DNA from: Bacteroidaceae bacterium
GTDB taxonomy: Bacteria; Bacteroidota; Bacteroidia; Bacteroidales; Barnesiellaceae_A
Reading direction: 5' to 3'
Assembly: GCA_017522135.1 (NCBI GenBank)
Contig: JAFXAB010000001.1
Location: forward strand, 1-64,000
Length of the DNA stretch: 64,000 nucleotides
Part shown: positions 15,050 to 21,945 of the stretch, piece by piece
Numbering within the stretch: position 1 is the stretch's first letter
How the letters are laid out: each line of letters begins with the position of its first letter
Made by a program: the position numbers and the translations under genes
Notes under the pieces: generated by a model
Seen by the model: only the letters and a program-made list of their open reading frames with translations
Told to the model about the DNA's origin: nothing
Database searches by the model: none

Positions 15050-15397
15050 ATGAATAAAACCTTGATGTTGGAGCAGTTAATCAACCATTACACAGATGGT
15101 AATAAGGCGAATTTTGCAGCGATGATAGGCATTAAGCCTCAATTGCTTAGCAATTGGCTTAAACGAAATACATTTGATGCAGAACTGTTGTATAAAGGCT
15201 GCAAGAATATTTCAGCAGATTGGCTTTTGAGCGAAGAGGGGGATATGATACGCGATAAACAAAATGACAATTCACAGTTTGTTTCGCAGAGTAATAGTCC
15301 AGAACTTATTGCCCTTTGCAAAGCGTTAGTTGAGAACTATCAGCAACGAGATGATGTAATGAACAAATTGGTGTCAATGGTTAAAGGGATTGAGTGA
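15050..15397 (+). CDS. CI-like phage repressor
   Basis: A 115-aa DNA-binding regulator with a lambda-repressor-type helix-turn-helix: LEQLINHYTDGNKANFAAMI, then GIKPQLLSNWLKRNTFDAEL, with the typical phage-repressor ISADWLLSEEGDM after it. The C-terminal third is a Gln/Asn-rich linker and a helix (ALVENYQQRDDVMNKLV) that may dimerise. It lacks a peptidase/cleavage domain, so induction may not use self-cleavage. The start at 15050 is preferred over 15026. It is transcribed away from the operon it is expected to repress. It overlaps the next gene by 1 nt. Confidence 0.8.
   Translation: MNKTLMLEQLINHYTDGNKANFAAMIGIKPQLLSNWLKRNTFDAELLYKGCKNISADWLLSEEGDMIRDKQNDNSQFVSQSNSPELIALCKALVENYQQRDDVMNKLVSMVKGIE
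15258..15272 (+). repeat. exact 15-bp repeat of the operator core inside the repressor gene
   Basis: The sequence AACAAAATGACAATT at 15258-15272 is identical to 15001-15015 in the promoter/operator region, 257 bp away. It encodes residues KQNDNSQ of the repressor. An exact 15-mer so close by is unlikely by chance even in AT-rich DNA, so an additional repressor site is plausible. Confidence 0.6.
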
Positions 15398-16080
15398 TGG
15401 AATTTGTTTCAATATCAAACATTGGCAGCATACGCATTTTAGATGTTCCGTTAGGAGTTGGATGTGATTATGTGAAAAAAGTATTGAGAACATTCGATTT
15501 ACAAGAGAATAATAATTGCCTGTATTTAGAGAATGTTAGCATCGACAACCTTCCTCCAATAAATATCCATTTCAATAAAGACAATGATGGCTGCATTGAT
15601 AGGATATATATAGGACAATCGCAGTTAAGCCAAAAGGAATGTGATACGCTATTCAAATACTTCAAAAAACACTTAGTGGGGGAGTTGAATGTTTTATCTG
15701 ACAAAGAAGAAGAATTTGAGTTAAGCAACTATCTGCATCGTGTTTGTATCGGCAGACAAAGAGGAATAGGAAATGATGAAAACAAATATCCATTCTTTTT
15801 ACACATAGCAGGAAGACTTATGGGAAAGAATGAGCCGGAATTAAAGTATGCTATGAAGCAGTTGTATTTGGAAAGAGGAGTACAACCTACTAATAAGCCT
15901 CATACACGCATTTCTGTATCACAGACGATAAAAGTATTATTTCTAATACTTATGCTGATTGTAGCGTTTCTTTTCGCTCTTAATGGGCGATACGCTCCAG
16001 CAGGAGAACAAGGGGCTTTTATGGACAAATGGACGAAAATACTAATTGTTCCTAATGATGGAAAATATGAAAAATTTTGA
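15397..16080 (+). CDS. hypothetical membrane-anchored protein next to the repressor, 227 aa
   Basis: The ATG at 15397 overlaps the repressor stop (TGATG); an in-frame GTG at 15394 is possible. Residues 1-165 are soluble and acidic, and a single transmembrane helix follows near 177-195 (TIKVLFLILMLIVAFLFAL), with a short C-terminal domain outside it. The function is unknown. Co-transcription with the repressor suggests a lysogenic gene, for example superinfection exclusion or sensing of membrane stress, which is a guess. Confidence 0.65.
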   Translation: MEFVSISNIGSIRILDVPLGVGCDYVKKVLRTFDLQENNNCLYLENVSIDNLPPINIHFNKDNDGCIDRIYIGQSQLSQKECDTLFKYFKKHLVGELNVLSDKEEEFELSNYLHRVCIGRQRGIGNDENKYPFFLHIAGRLMGKNEPELKYAMKQLYLERGVQPTNKPHTRISVSQTIKVLFLILMLIVAFLFALNGRYAPAGEQGAFMDKWTKILIVPNDGKYEKF

Positions 16081-16082
16081 GT

Positions 16083-16223
16083 AGAAATAACCCTGCTGAC
16101 AAACTGTTGTACGACATTTTATAACTCGCTGAAAAGCAGACCGAAATTACAGCTGCTCAGGCTGCTATCGAGGCATAAGATGGTTATCTTAAACTTACAT
16201 ACGCAAGCGAGCATTCCCCATAA
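16083..16223 (+). pseudogene. degenerate gene remnant at the element edge
   Basis: Read in the frame that starts at 16083, the sequence gives a coherent helical peptide (NPADKLLYDIL, then LAEKQTEITAAQAAIEA, then DGYLKLTYASEHSP) broken by two internal stops (TAA after DIL, TAA after IEA). It has no start. It looks like the worn 3' end of a gene truncated by the mobile element, followed at once by a terminator. The parent gene is unknown. Confidence 0.35.
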
Positions 16224-16240
16224 GGAGTGCTCGCTTTTTT
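16205..16240 (+). terminator. intrinsic terminator
   Basis: A GC-rich hairpin, AAGCGAGCATTCC at 16205-16217 pairing with GGAGTGCTCGCTT at 16224-16236, followed by TTTT. It ends the repressor transcript and marks the right edge of the phage-like region. Confidence 0.8.
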
Positions 16241-16243
16241 CAC

Positions 16244-16251
16244 TATATTTG
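16244..16251 (+). promoter_or_regulatory. -7 box for the ICMT-like gene
   Basis: TATATTTG at 16244-16251 matches the Bacteroidetes -7 consensus TAnnTTTG, about 45 nt before the start codon. No convincing TTG was seen at the expected upstream distance, so this is only a partial promoter. Confidence 0.4.
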
Positions 16252-16296
16252 CGGTAAATCGGTACAATTAAAAATAGAACTATATCAGGCACTACA

Positions 16297-16974
16297 ATGA
16301 ATGAGAAAACCAAGCTACTACTCACAGCCCTGACAAAAGGCCTTGTAGGCTGCATGTTGATGGGCTTACTGATATTTGCCCCTGCCGGCACACTGTCGTA
16401 TCATGGTGCATGGCTTTTGTTGGGTATTCTCTTTGTTCCTATGACAATAATGGGGATTGTCATGATTATCAAATCACCCGACTTGTTGCGTCGCCGATTG
16501 GAGTCGAAAGAGCAACGCAACACACAACAAGGGGTTATCAAGCTATCGGGAGTGATATTCATCACCGGATTTATCATCGCCGGACTTGACTACCGTTGTG
16601 GGTGGTCTGATGTACCACAATGGGTAACGTACGGTAGTGCCCTACTCTTTCTCTTTGGGTATGCCTTGTATGCCGAGGTAATGCGCGAGAATGTGTGGCT
16701 GTCGCGTACTGTGCGTGTAGAGGAGGAACAAGAGGTAGTAACTACCGGTCTGTATGGCATAGTACGCCATCCCATGTACACAGCTACGTTACTTATGTTC
16801 CAGGCCATGCCCTTGGTGCTTGGTTCGTGGTGGGCAACATTGATTTTTCTACTATATATACCCATTATAGTGAGTCGTATAGTTGATGAAGAACGATTGC
16901 TACGGGTAGAACTGAAGGGTTACAACGAATATTGCTCTCACCTTCGTTGGAGGTTGATACCATATATCTGGTAG
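16297..16974 (+). CDS. isoprenylcysteine carboxyl methyltransferase family membrane protein
   Basis: A 225-aa integral membrane methyltransferase of the ICMT/PEMT superfamily with about five transmembrane helices. The SAM-binding signature near the C terminus is GLYGIVRHPMYTATLLM, followed by EERLLRVELKGYNEYC, where the acidic pair is typical. In bacteria these proteins methylate lipid or unknown small substrates; bacteria lack prenylated CaaX proteins, so the substrate cannot be stated. It stands alone on the plus strand between the element edge and a convergent terminator. Confidence 0.8.
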   Translation: MNEKTKLLLTALTKGLVGCMLMGLLIFAPAGTLSYHGAWLLLGILFVPMTIMGIVMIIKSPDLLRRRLESKEQRNTQQGVIKLSGVIFITGFIIAGLDYRCGWSDVPQWVTYGSALLFLFGYALYAEVMRENVWLSRTVRVEEEQEVVTTGLYGIVRHPMYTATLLMFQAMPLVLGSWWATLIFLLYIPIIVSRIVDEERLLRVELKGYNEYCSHLRWRLIPYIW

Positions 16975-17016
16975 ATTGTCACACAATAGTTGTATACCCC
17001 CAATTATCGGTGTCAT

Positions 17017-17054
17017 AAAAAAAGGCAAGCCACTATATCACATAGCGTCTTGCC
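17017..17054 (-). terminator. intrinsic terminator of the minus-strand cluster
   Basis: GGCAAG at 17024-17029 pairs with CTTGCC at 17049-17054, with further pairing inside, and on the minus strand it is followed by a run of seven T (17023-17017). It ends the five-gene cluster whose last gene stops at 17090. Confidence 0.75.
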
Positions 17055-17089
17055 CAATCATGAAAAAACTCTATATAAATAGCATAATA

Positions 17090-17896
17090 CTAATCAAACA
17101 TAACGCGGGGGTTCATTTGTGAGGGTGTGCGCCACTCAATACCGTATTTATCGGCAAGGATTGCTTTTTTGATGCTCCATATCTCAAAGCACATACCCAT
17201 GCCATACGGCTTGCCTTCCATGCGACGATCTACCTCTTCTTCTACAGCATCAATGACATTCTCGTATGCCTCGGTATATACTACGGGGTCGACCTTGAGA
17301 TGGCCGGTGTAGGGGTTATTAATAATTTCTTTGACCATTTCAGTTCCGAGCAAAGCGTCAAACTCTTCTTTCATAGGAGCATACCATGTGTCACACTCGC
17401 TGAGTGTTGCCAAAGCGATAATCTTTTCGGCAGCCTCTTTGAGCGTATCTTCGTGAGGCTCTTTGCGACCCTTCTCGAAGCCGTATTGCAGATTGTATAG
17501 CTTCATAGTGAGGCGTGGGTGGGCTTGCAATACATAGCACAAACGATCGATGGCTGCTACTATCATGTCGATGGTCTCCTCGTCATCGACAGTAGCACCG
17601 GTGAGCATCTCGCAGGTGTGTTGAGCCAAGGGGGCTATGAGCCACGACTTGTTGTTGTGAGCGTAAGCCTCGGCCAGCAAGCTGTTGCACATGATAAGGT
17701 CGCTGGTGTGGCAATCCTCGTAGTTGTCGCCAAGGAGCAAACGGCGCACTGTTTCATATACGGGCAGGCTTATCTCAAATGCCTCGCTGCTATAGGGATC
17801 AAGGCATTGATGCAATTCTACTATTTGAGCTATTTTTTCGTTAATACTCAAGTTGTTGTCTTGAGCTATGGTGTTTATTTTGTCGGTTGTGGTCAT
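17090..17896 (-). CDS. hypothetical protein, last gene of the unknown cluster
   Basis: Function not recognised. A 268-aa acidic, mainly helical protein; the start at 17896 (MTTTDKINTIAQDNNLS) is chosen over 17908. Helix-rich repeats of the type YETVRRLLLGDNYED and DLIMCNSLLAEAYAHNNKSW hint at alpha-solenoid packing, and the C terminus has MCFEIWSIKKAILADKYGIEW. No signal peptide or membrane segment. It follows the DUF1963 gene by about 23 nt and ends the transcription unit. Confidence 0.75.
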   Translation of the reverse strand: MTTTDKINTIAQDNNLSINEKIAQIVELHQCLDPYSSEAFEISLPVYETVRRLLLGDNYEDCHTSDLIMCNSLLAEAYAHNNKSWLIAPLAQHTCEMLTGATVDDEETIDMIVAAIDRLCYVLQAHPRLTMKLYNLQYGFEKGRKEPHEDTLKEAAEKIIALATLSECDTWYAPMKEEFDALLGTEMVKEIINNPYTGHLKVDPVVYTEAYENVIDAVEEEVDRRMEGKPYGMGMCFEIWSIKKAILADKYGIEWRTPSQMNPRVMFD

Positions 17897-17919
17897 GGTT
17901 ATAAACATTTATTGGTTAT

Positions 17920-18564
17920 TTACATAGATACCATTGCACCGCGCACATTGTCAAAGTTGCCATGTGCAAGGTCGTCGGGGTTGATGAGGAAGTACATAAC
18001 ACCTTCATCCATAAATCGCAGATTGTAGTCGTCGGCTTCATCGGAGTCAACTTGCAGAAGGAGTTTCCAACCCTCGCAAGGCTCGTCCCAATCTTCCCAC
18101 GGCATAAAATCGGGGGTTCCGAACAGCTTGTTGTGACAGTCTGACGCATCGGTATCGGCATATTCAAACGACATTTCGCGACAAGGTATGCACACAGGCT
18201 CGTCATTATCGTCGATTATGATACACTGTTGCAACGACTCGTAGCGGTCGGGGGATATATATATAACTTTGGTATGAGATGTGTCCCACACTCCTTCTCC
18301 CGGAGTTTCCGGGTCGTCATACCCCAAGAAGCCATCGATGTGAGCAAAGAATAGGAGCAAGCCCTCTTTGGGTAATGCTGTATTGAACTCGCGCAAGTCG
18401 GCACAGTTTATCTGGCAGATAAATTGCATTTCCCACTCCTCTCCTTCGCTATCGGTGTATCGAGGAAATTCCATGTCGACCGGAAGGTCGGGCGATCCCC
18501 ACCACTTACTCATAGCAAAGCGATTGTCAACAGCCAAGCGGTTATTTTTTATTTTAATGTGCAT
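17920..18564 (-). CDS. DUF1963 (YwqG-like) protein
   Basis: A 214-aa cytoplasmic protein of the YwqG/DUF1963 family. The hallmarks are SKWWGSPDLPVDMEFPR near residues 19-35, EWEMQFICQINCADL, then LLLFFAHIDG and the C-terminal KLLLQVDSDE with MYFLINPDDLAHGNF. Family members are small beta-rich proteins of unknown biochemical activity, found among variable and immunity-type genes as well as alone. Here it lies in an operon with a zinc-ribbon AAA protein and a TPR-like protein, which suggests a shared process. Confidence 0.85.
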   Translation of the reverse strand: MHIKIKNNRLAVDNRFAMSKWWGSPDLPVDMEFPRYTDSEGEEWEMQFICQINCADLREFNTALPKEGLLLFFAHIDGFLGYDDPETPGEGVWDTSHTKVIYISPDRYESLQQCIIIDDNDEPVCIPCREMSFEYADTDASDCHNKLFGTPDFMPWEDWDEPCEGWKLLLQVDSDEADDYNLRFMDEGVMYFLINPDDLAHGNFDNVRGAMVSM

Positions 18565-18597
18565 ATAAGATATTGTTAGAGTGTTTGTATTGAATTA

Positions 18598-19263
18598 TTA
18601 TCTTTCAAAAGTGAGTACGCGATCAAATCGTTCACTAAAATTGGGGTGTGACTGGCTCATGGCCTCTATCTCGGCAGGTGTTCCGGCCACGATACACACG
18701 AGGTCGTCTTGGTGTATTTGCATCATGGTTACAAGTGCATCGATAGTAGCTTGTGCAAGTTTGCTTTTGTCGTCGTTCAACAGATGTATGTCGTCAATAA
18801 ATAGCACACCACCCAATGCACTATCGACAGCATTGCGCACCTTGGCTTGACATTTCTCTATGGTTGCACCCATGAGTGCTTTGGACCATACGGCAATCAT
18901 TTTATGGTTGTTCATTACACCCAATGCGTATAAAATATCGGCCATGATGCGAGCCACAGTTGTACGGCCTGTGCATGGATTACCTATAAAGAGGTATTTG
19001 TGCGGGAAACGAGAGGGATAGCCCAGCATCTGTGTGCGTACACAATCCATCTTGACAAATTTTACAATCTCGTGTATCTCTTGTTTGACGGTTTCCAGGC
19101 CTTCCATACTGTCGAGCATGGCTATACAACGTGCAACCTCCTCGCTGTTGTATGGGAGAGAGATATCGATGTCGACAATACGACATTCTGTACCGCATTT
19201 ACTGCAAAATCGGTCGTCGGTATTGAGAGCGTTGCCACATTTGGCGCATTTGAGTGTAGTCAT
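18598..19263 (-). CDS. zinc-ribbon AAA+ protein (CbxX/SpoVK-like) with altered Walker A
   Basis: A 221-aa protein. An N-terminal zinc ribbon has Cys at 6, 9, 20 and 23 (CAKC and CSKC). Residues 45-219 are a CbxX/CfxQ-type AAA+ module: LDSMEGLETVKQEIHEIV, then HKYLFIGNPCTGRTTVAR, VLFIDDIHLL, the sensor-1-like IVAGTP and ERFDRVLTF. The Walker A lysine is Arg (GRTT, residue 100), and the Walker B has Asp-Asp where Asp-Glu is usual (157-158). The C-terminal lid is short. The protein may bind nucleotide without normal hydrolysis and act as a regulator or adaptor. CbxX-type ATPases serve as assembly or remodelling factors, as in Rubisco activation and type VII secretion. Confidence 0.8.
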   Translation of the reverse strand: MTTLKCAKCGNALNTDDRFCSKCGTECRIVDIDISLPYNSEEVARCIAMLDSMEGLETVKQEIHEIVKFVKMDCVRTQMLGYPSRFPHKYLFIGNPCTGRTTVARIMADILYALGVMNNHKMIAVWSKALMGATIEKCQAKVRNAVDSALGGVLFIDDIHLLNDDKSKLAQATIDALVTMMQIHQDDLVCIVAGTPAEIEAMSQSHPNFSERFDRVLTFER

Positions 19264-19290
19264 GGCATATTATAGGTGTGTCGTAGGTTT

Positions 19291-19548
19291 TTATGAATAA
19301 GGTTCGGCAGGGTCTACCGAGTAGTAATCTTGCAACCAATATAGAGCATCTTTGTGCCCTTTGTCGGCAGCTTCGTTCATCCATTCGGCTATCAATTCGA
19401 GAGCCTCCCAATTTGCTTCTTGTATATACTCGGCAAGTTCATATGCAGCTTCGCCATTGGGGTCATCACCTGTAGCCGCTTCGTACATTTCGTCGGGTAC
19501 TTCCACTTCGTAAGTGGTGGTCTCGTCGTATTCGTAGGTAAGTTTCAT
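19291..19548 (-). CDS. small acidic protein, 85 aa
   Basis: Function not recognised. About a third of the residues are Glu or Asp, with helix-forming runs (AYELAEYIQEANWEALELIAEWMNEA) resembling a single Sel1/TPR-like hairpin (AADKGHKDALYWLQDYY). It sits between the AAA gene (27 nt) and the TPR-like gene (18 nt), and may be a partner of either. Confidence 0.7.
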   Translation of the reverse strand: MKLTYEYDETTTYEVEVPDEMYEAATGDDPNGEAAYELAEYIQEANWEALELIAEWMNEAADKGHKDALYWLQDYYSVDPAEPYS

Positions 19549-19566
19549 GGTATATGTTGTTTGTGG

Positions 19567-20388
19567 TTAATTAATCTCTTTTGACAGCTCGGTATAGTAT
19601 TCACACATTTCCTTGATACCTGCTTGTGAATATAGGTTGCTCATGAAGATATACTGTTGCTTCAAGAGCGACGTTGCCTCGGTACTGTTGGGTGCAATGG
19701 TGCGCAATATTTCCATGGCTTGCACATAGCGGTCTATGGCGTTGTTGACCATGCGCGTATTTAGGTAGAAATCGGCATATTCGATAACGATTTGGGCCAA
19801 CAACATGCCTGTGTCGGTGTCGTTGCCGTGGTTGCCAACCAAGAGTTTGTCGAATGCCTCAATCGATTCGGCATAGGTATCCTCTGCCAGAATGTTGCGT
19901 CCGAAAGCGGCATAAGTATTGGCCAAAAAGTATAGTGCAACAGCCACGTTTCGCTCCCCTACTTCGCTGTTTTGCTCGGCAATCTCACGCTCGATAGCAA
20001 CATGTTCTTCCATGCACTCTATGGCACGATGTACATTGACAGCCTTGCGGTGCAATTGTGCTGCATAGAATAGCGAATTGGATAGCTTGGGAAGGAAATC
20101 ACCCCTATTCTCTTCGGCCTGTTTGCGTCGTAATTCTACTATTTCGTCCTGAATATCAATCTCTTTGTTGCTGTTCTCCTCGCGCAGGGCACACAAGTTG
20201 GCATAGGTCGACAAGAAAGCTATATATTCGTCACGGTCGGCCTCGGTAGCAAGCTGCTTGTGCAAGGTGTTGCACAAGGTAATGGCTTCGTTGTATAGCA
20301 CGTCGGTTGCTGTACCATCGATAGTCATGAGTTGCTCTCGATTGTCGAGCCACTGTTTCAGTGCACCTTTATGTGTAGAATTATCCAT
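19567..20388 (-). CDS. TPR-like helical repeat protein, first gene of the cluster
   Basis: A 273-aa alpha-helical protein with TPR-like repeats from about residue 95: LSNSLFYAAQLHRKAVNVHRAIECMEEHV, then VAVALYFLANTYAAFGRNILAEDTYAESIEAFDKL, then LAQIVIEYADFYLNTRMVNNAIDRYVQAMEIL, then KQQYIFMSNLYSQAGIKEMCEYYTEL. No signal peptide, so it is cytoplasmic and presumably a scaffold for protein contacts. It is the promoter-proximal gene of the minus-strand cluster and is divergent from the 442-aa gene. Confidence 0.8.
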   Translation of the reverse strand: MDNSTHKGALKQWLDNREQLMTIDGTATDVLYNEAITLCNTLHKQLATEADRDEYIAFLSTYANLCALREENSNKEIDIQDEIVELRRKQAEENRGDFLPKLSNSLFYAAQLHRKAVNVHRAIECMEEHVAIEREIAEQNSEVGERNVAVALYFLANTYAAFGRNILAEDTYAESIEAFDKLLVGNHGNDTDTGMLLAQIVIEYADFYLNTRMVNNAIDRYVQAMEILRTIAPNSTEATSLLKQQYIFMSNLYSQAGIKEMCEYYTELSKEIN

Positions 20389-20488
20389 ATTAAGCAGAGT
20401 ATGATTTTGTAAAGTTACAATTAATTTTCTGAAAAAGTAGTTGTTGAGTACTGTTTTTTTATATTTCTGTTTTTTTATTGCTATTTTT

Positions 20489-20518
20489 TTTGAAATTCAA
20501 GGATATATTCTAAATTTG
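20489..20518 (+). promoter_or_regulatory. promoter of the 442-aa gene
   Basis: TTTG at 20489-20492, 18 nt, then TAAATTTG at 20511-20518, which fits the Bacteroidetes -33/-7 pattern with a slightly short spacer. The start codon is at 20543, about 20 nt after the expected transcription start. Confidence 0.6.
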
Positions 20519-20542
20519 TAACTTCATTAGATTTATAGCCTT

Positions 20543-21871
20543 ATGATTGATTTAGACTTTTATACCAATCTCCCTTCGGGTGAATTAGCTAAAGCCCCAT
20601 TTAGAATTTTGGTACTCAATTACTACCATCATACCATGGATATGTCGGTAGCCAATTACTCATCAAGAACAAAGATAATAATCATACCCCAAGAGCCCAA
20701 GCTACCCATCGTCTCGGAAAATTGGTGTGGTTGTGGTGAAACAAAAATTGTTGGATTTAACGATGAAGGTTGCCCCATCTTGTCGTGGCATGGCTATGAG
20801 TATGTAACCTCGGATAAAGAGGTGATAGAGAGTAGGACTATATATCTGGAAAATCCCTATTTGAGTCACGAAGAAGTGTCGATGAGCTATGAGTATTGCA
20901 AATTAGATGCTTTAGATGTAATGTCGACCTATCGTGACGTGGTGCGTGAATATCAGAAAGCACGCCCTGTTGTCAATAACGAAGTTGAAGATAATAAGGA
21001 AATCGCAACAAAATCGTTGTGGTATGCCATCAAGGAGAAAGGGTTTGTAGGATTTTATCCCACCTATGCACTCATGATGTCATGTAAGAATTGGGCGTCG
21101 TTTACCATTACCGATTGGGATGTGTTTGCCAAGATTATGCAAGAGGCTATAAAGGCGGGTTGTTTCGATGTTCAGAATGATTATGGCATCGGTAACATGG
21201 TACAAGTGCTTCGCGTCAATCCCGAAGAGGAAGTGTACAAGAGAGTGCCTGCCCTGAAAGAGGCTGTAGAAAAGATGGCTGCAAATGGCAACGAAGTAGC
21301 GCAAATGATGCTTGATTATGGTGTTGAGTATATAGAGAAAATCTCACGCGAAGACTCGGAGCTCAAGCATTATACACTCACAATTGAGGGAGAGAAAGAT
21401 GAATGGATAGAAAAATACTTTTGTCAACTTTTCGATGACGAAATAGTTTCCGGCACTACTATAGATTTGGGTGAATATGGTACAGCAACTATTGCCTCGA
21501 TAGGTGATGATACTATTGATTTTGTTTGGCAGAATGAAACGTACCATCTTAAAGAAGATTTTTACAAAAACATACTCTCTCCTATAAAAACTCAAAGTGG
21601 TGAAGAAATTGACTTTACGGTGCGTTTCTATAAGCAGAATCTGTGGACATTACTGAAAGACTCGATATCCTATATAACTTTCGACCAAGTGTCGAGCATC
21701 GAAGGTAAAAAAGGATGCATCTCGCTTAAGAAAGAGTGTGCATTGCGCTTGGTACAAAAACTTATCGATAAAGGCGATAAAGACTTGGAGGCACTCGCTT
21801 ATGCCATGAAGGAAAACGAAGAATGGAAGTGCTTTGATTTTGATGGCGAGCTACGATATTTGTTGCAATAG
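20543..21871 (+). CDS. hypothetical protein, 442 aa, divergent from the unknown cluster
   Basis: No family recognised. Residues 1-110 are beta-rich (LVLNYYHHTMDMSVANYS; NWCGCGETKIVGFNDEGC with two close Cys), 120-260 are helical with a Sel1-like stretch (AANGNEVAQMMLDYGVEYI), and 270-442 return to alternating strands (DEIVSGTTIDLGEYGTATI; DDTIDFVWQNETYHL). No signal peptide. Codon use resembles that of the adjacent cluster. A shared promoter region with the TPR-like gene and the unknown nature of both sides suggest a functional link. Confidence 0.75.
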   Translation: MIDLDFYTNLPSGELAKAPFRILVLNYYHHTMDMSVANYSSRTKIIIIPQEPKLPIVSENWCGCGETKIVGFNDEGCPILSWHGYEYVTSDKEVIESRTIYLENPYLSHEEVSMSYEYCKLDALDVMSTYRDVVREYQKARPVVNNEVEDNKEIATKSLWYAIKEKGFVGFYPTYALMMSCKNWASFTITDWDVFAKIMQEAIKAGCFDVQNDYGIGNMVQVLRVNPEEEVYKRVPALKEAVEKMAANGNEVAQMMLDYGVEYIEKISREDSELKHYTLTIEGEKDEWIEKYFCQLFDDEIVSGTTIDLGEYGTATIASIGDDTIDFVWQNETYHLKEDFYKNILSPIKTQSGEEIDFTVRFYKQNLWTLLKDSISYITFDQVSSIEGKKGCISLKKECALRLVQKLIDKGDKDLEALAYAMKENEEWKCFDFDGELRYLLQ

Positions 21872-21892
21872 CCCCATTAATAAATATGTTGA

Positions 21893-21930
21893 TAGTGCGA
21901 AGCGGTATTTCTGCCTCGCACTGTTTTTTT
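21893..21930 (+). terminator. intrinsic terminator
   Basis: AGTGCGA at 21894-21900 pairs with TCGCACT at 21916-21922, followed by GTTTTTTT. It closes the 442-aa gene before the convergent TonB-receptor gene. Confidence 0.75.
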
Positions 21931-21945
21931 GGGGGGTGTCTGTTC

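Noticed and set aside
1..16240. Whole-prophage call with structural genes
   Set aside because: Only the early/replication side is visible; no integrase, terminase, portal or capsid gene lies in the window, so completeness cannot be claimed.
16119..16391. A minus-strand open frame of 90 aa at the element edge
   Set aside because: It runs through the terminator hairpin and the start of the methyltransferase gene and has no recognisable protein character.
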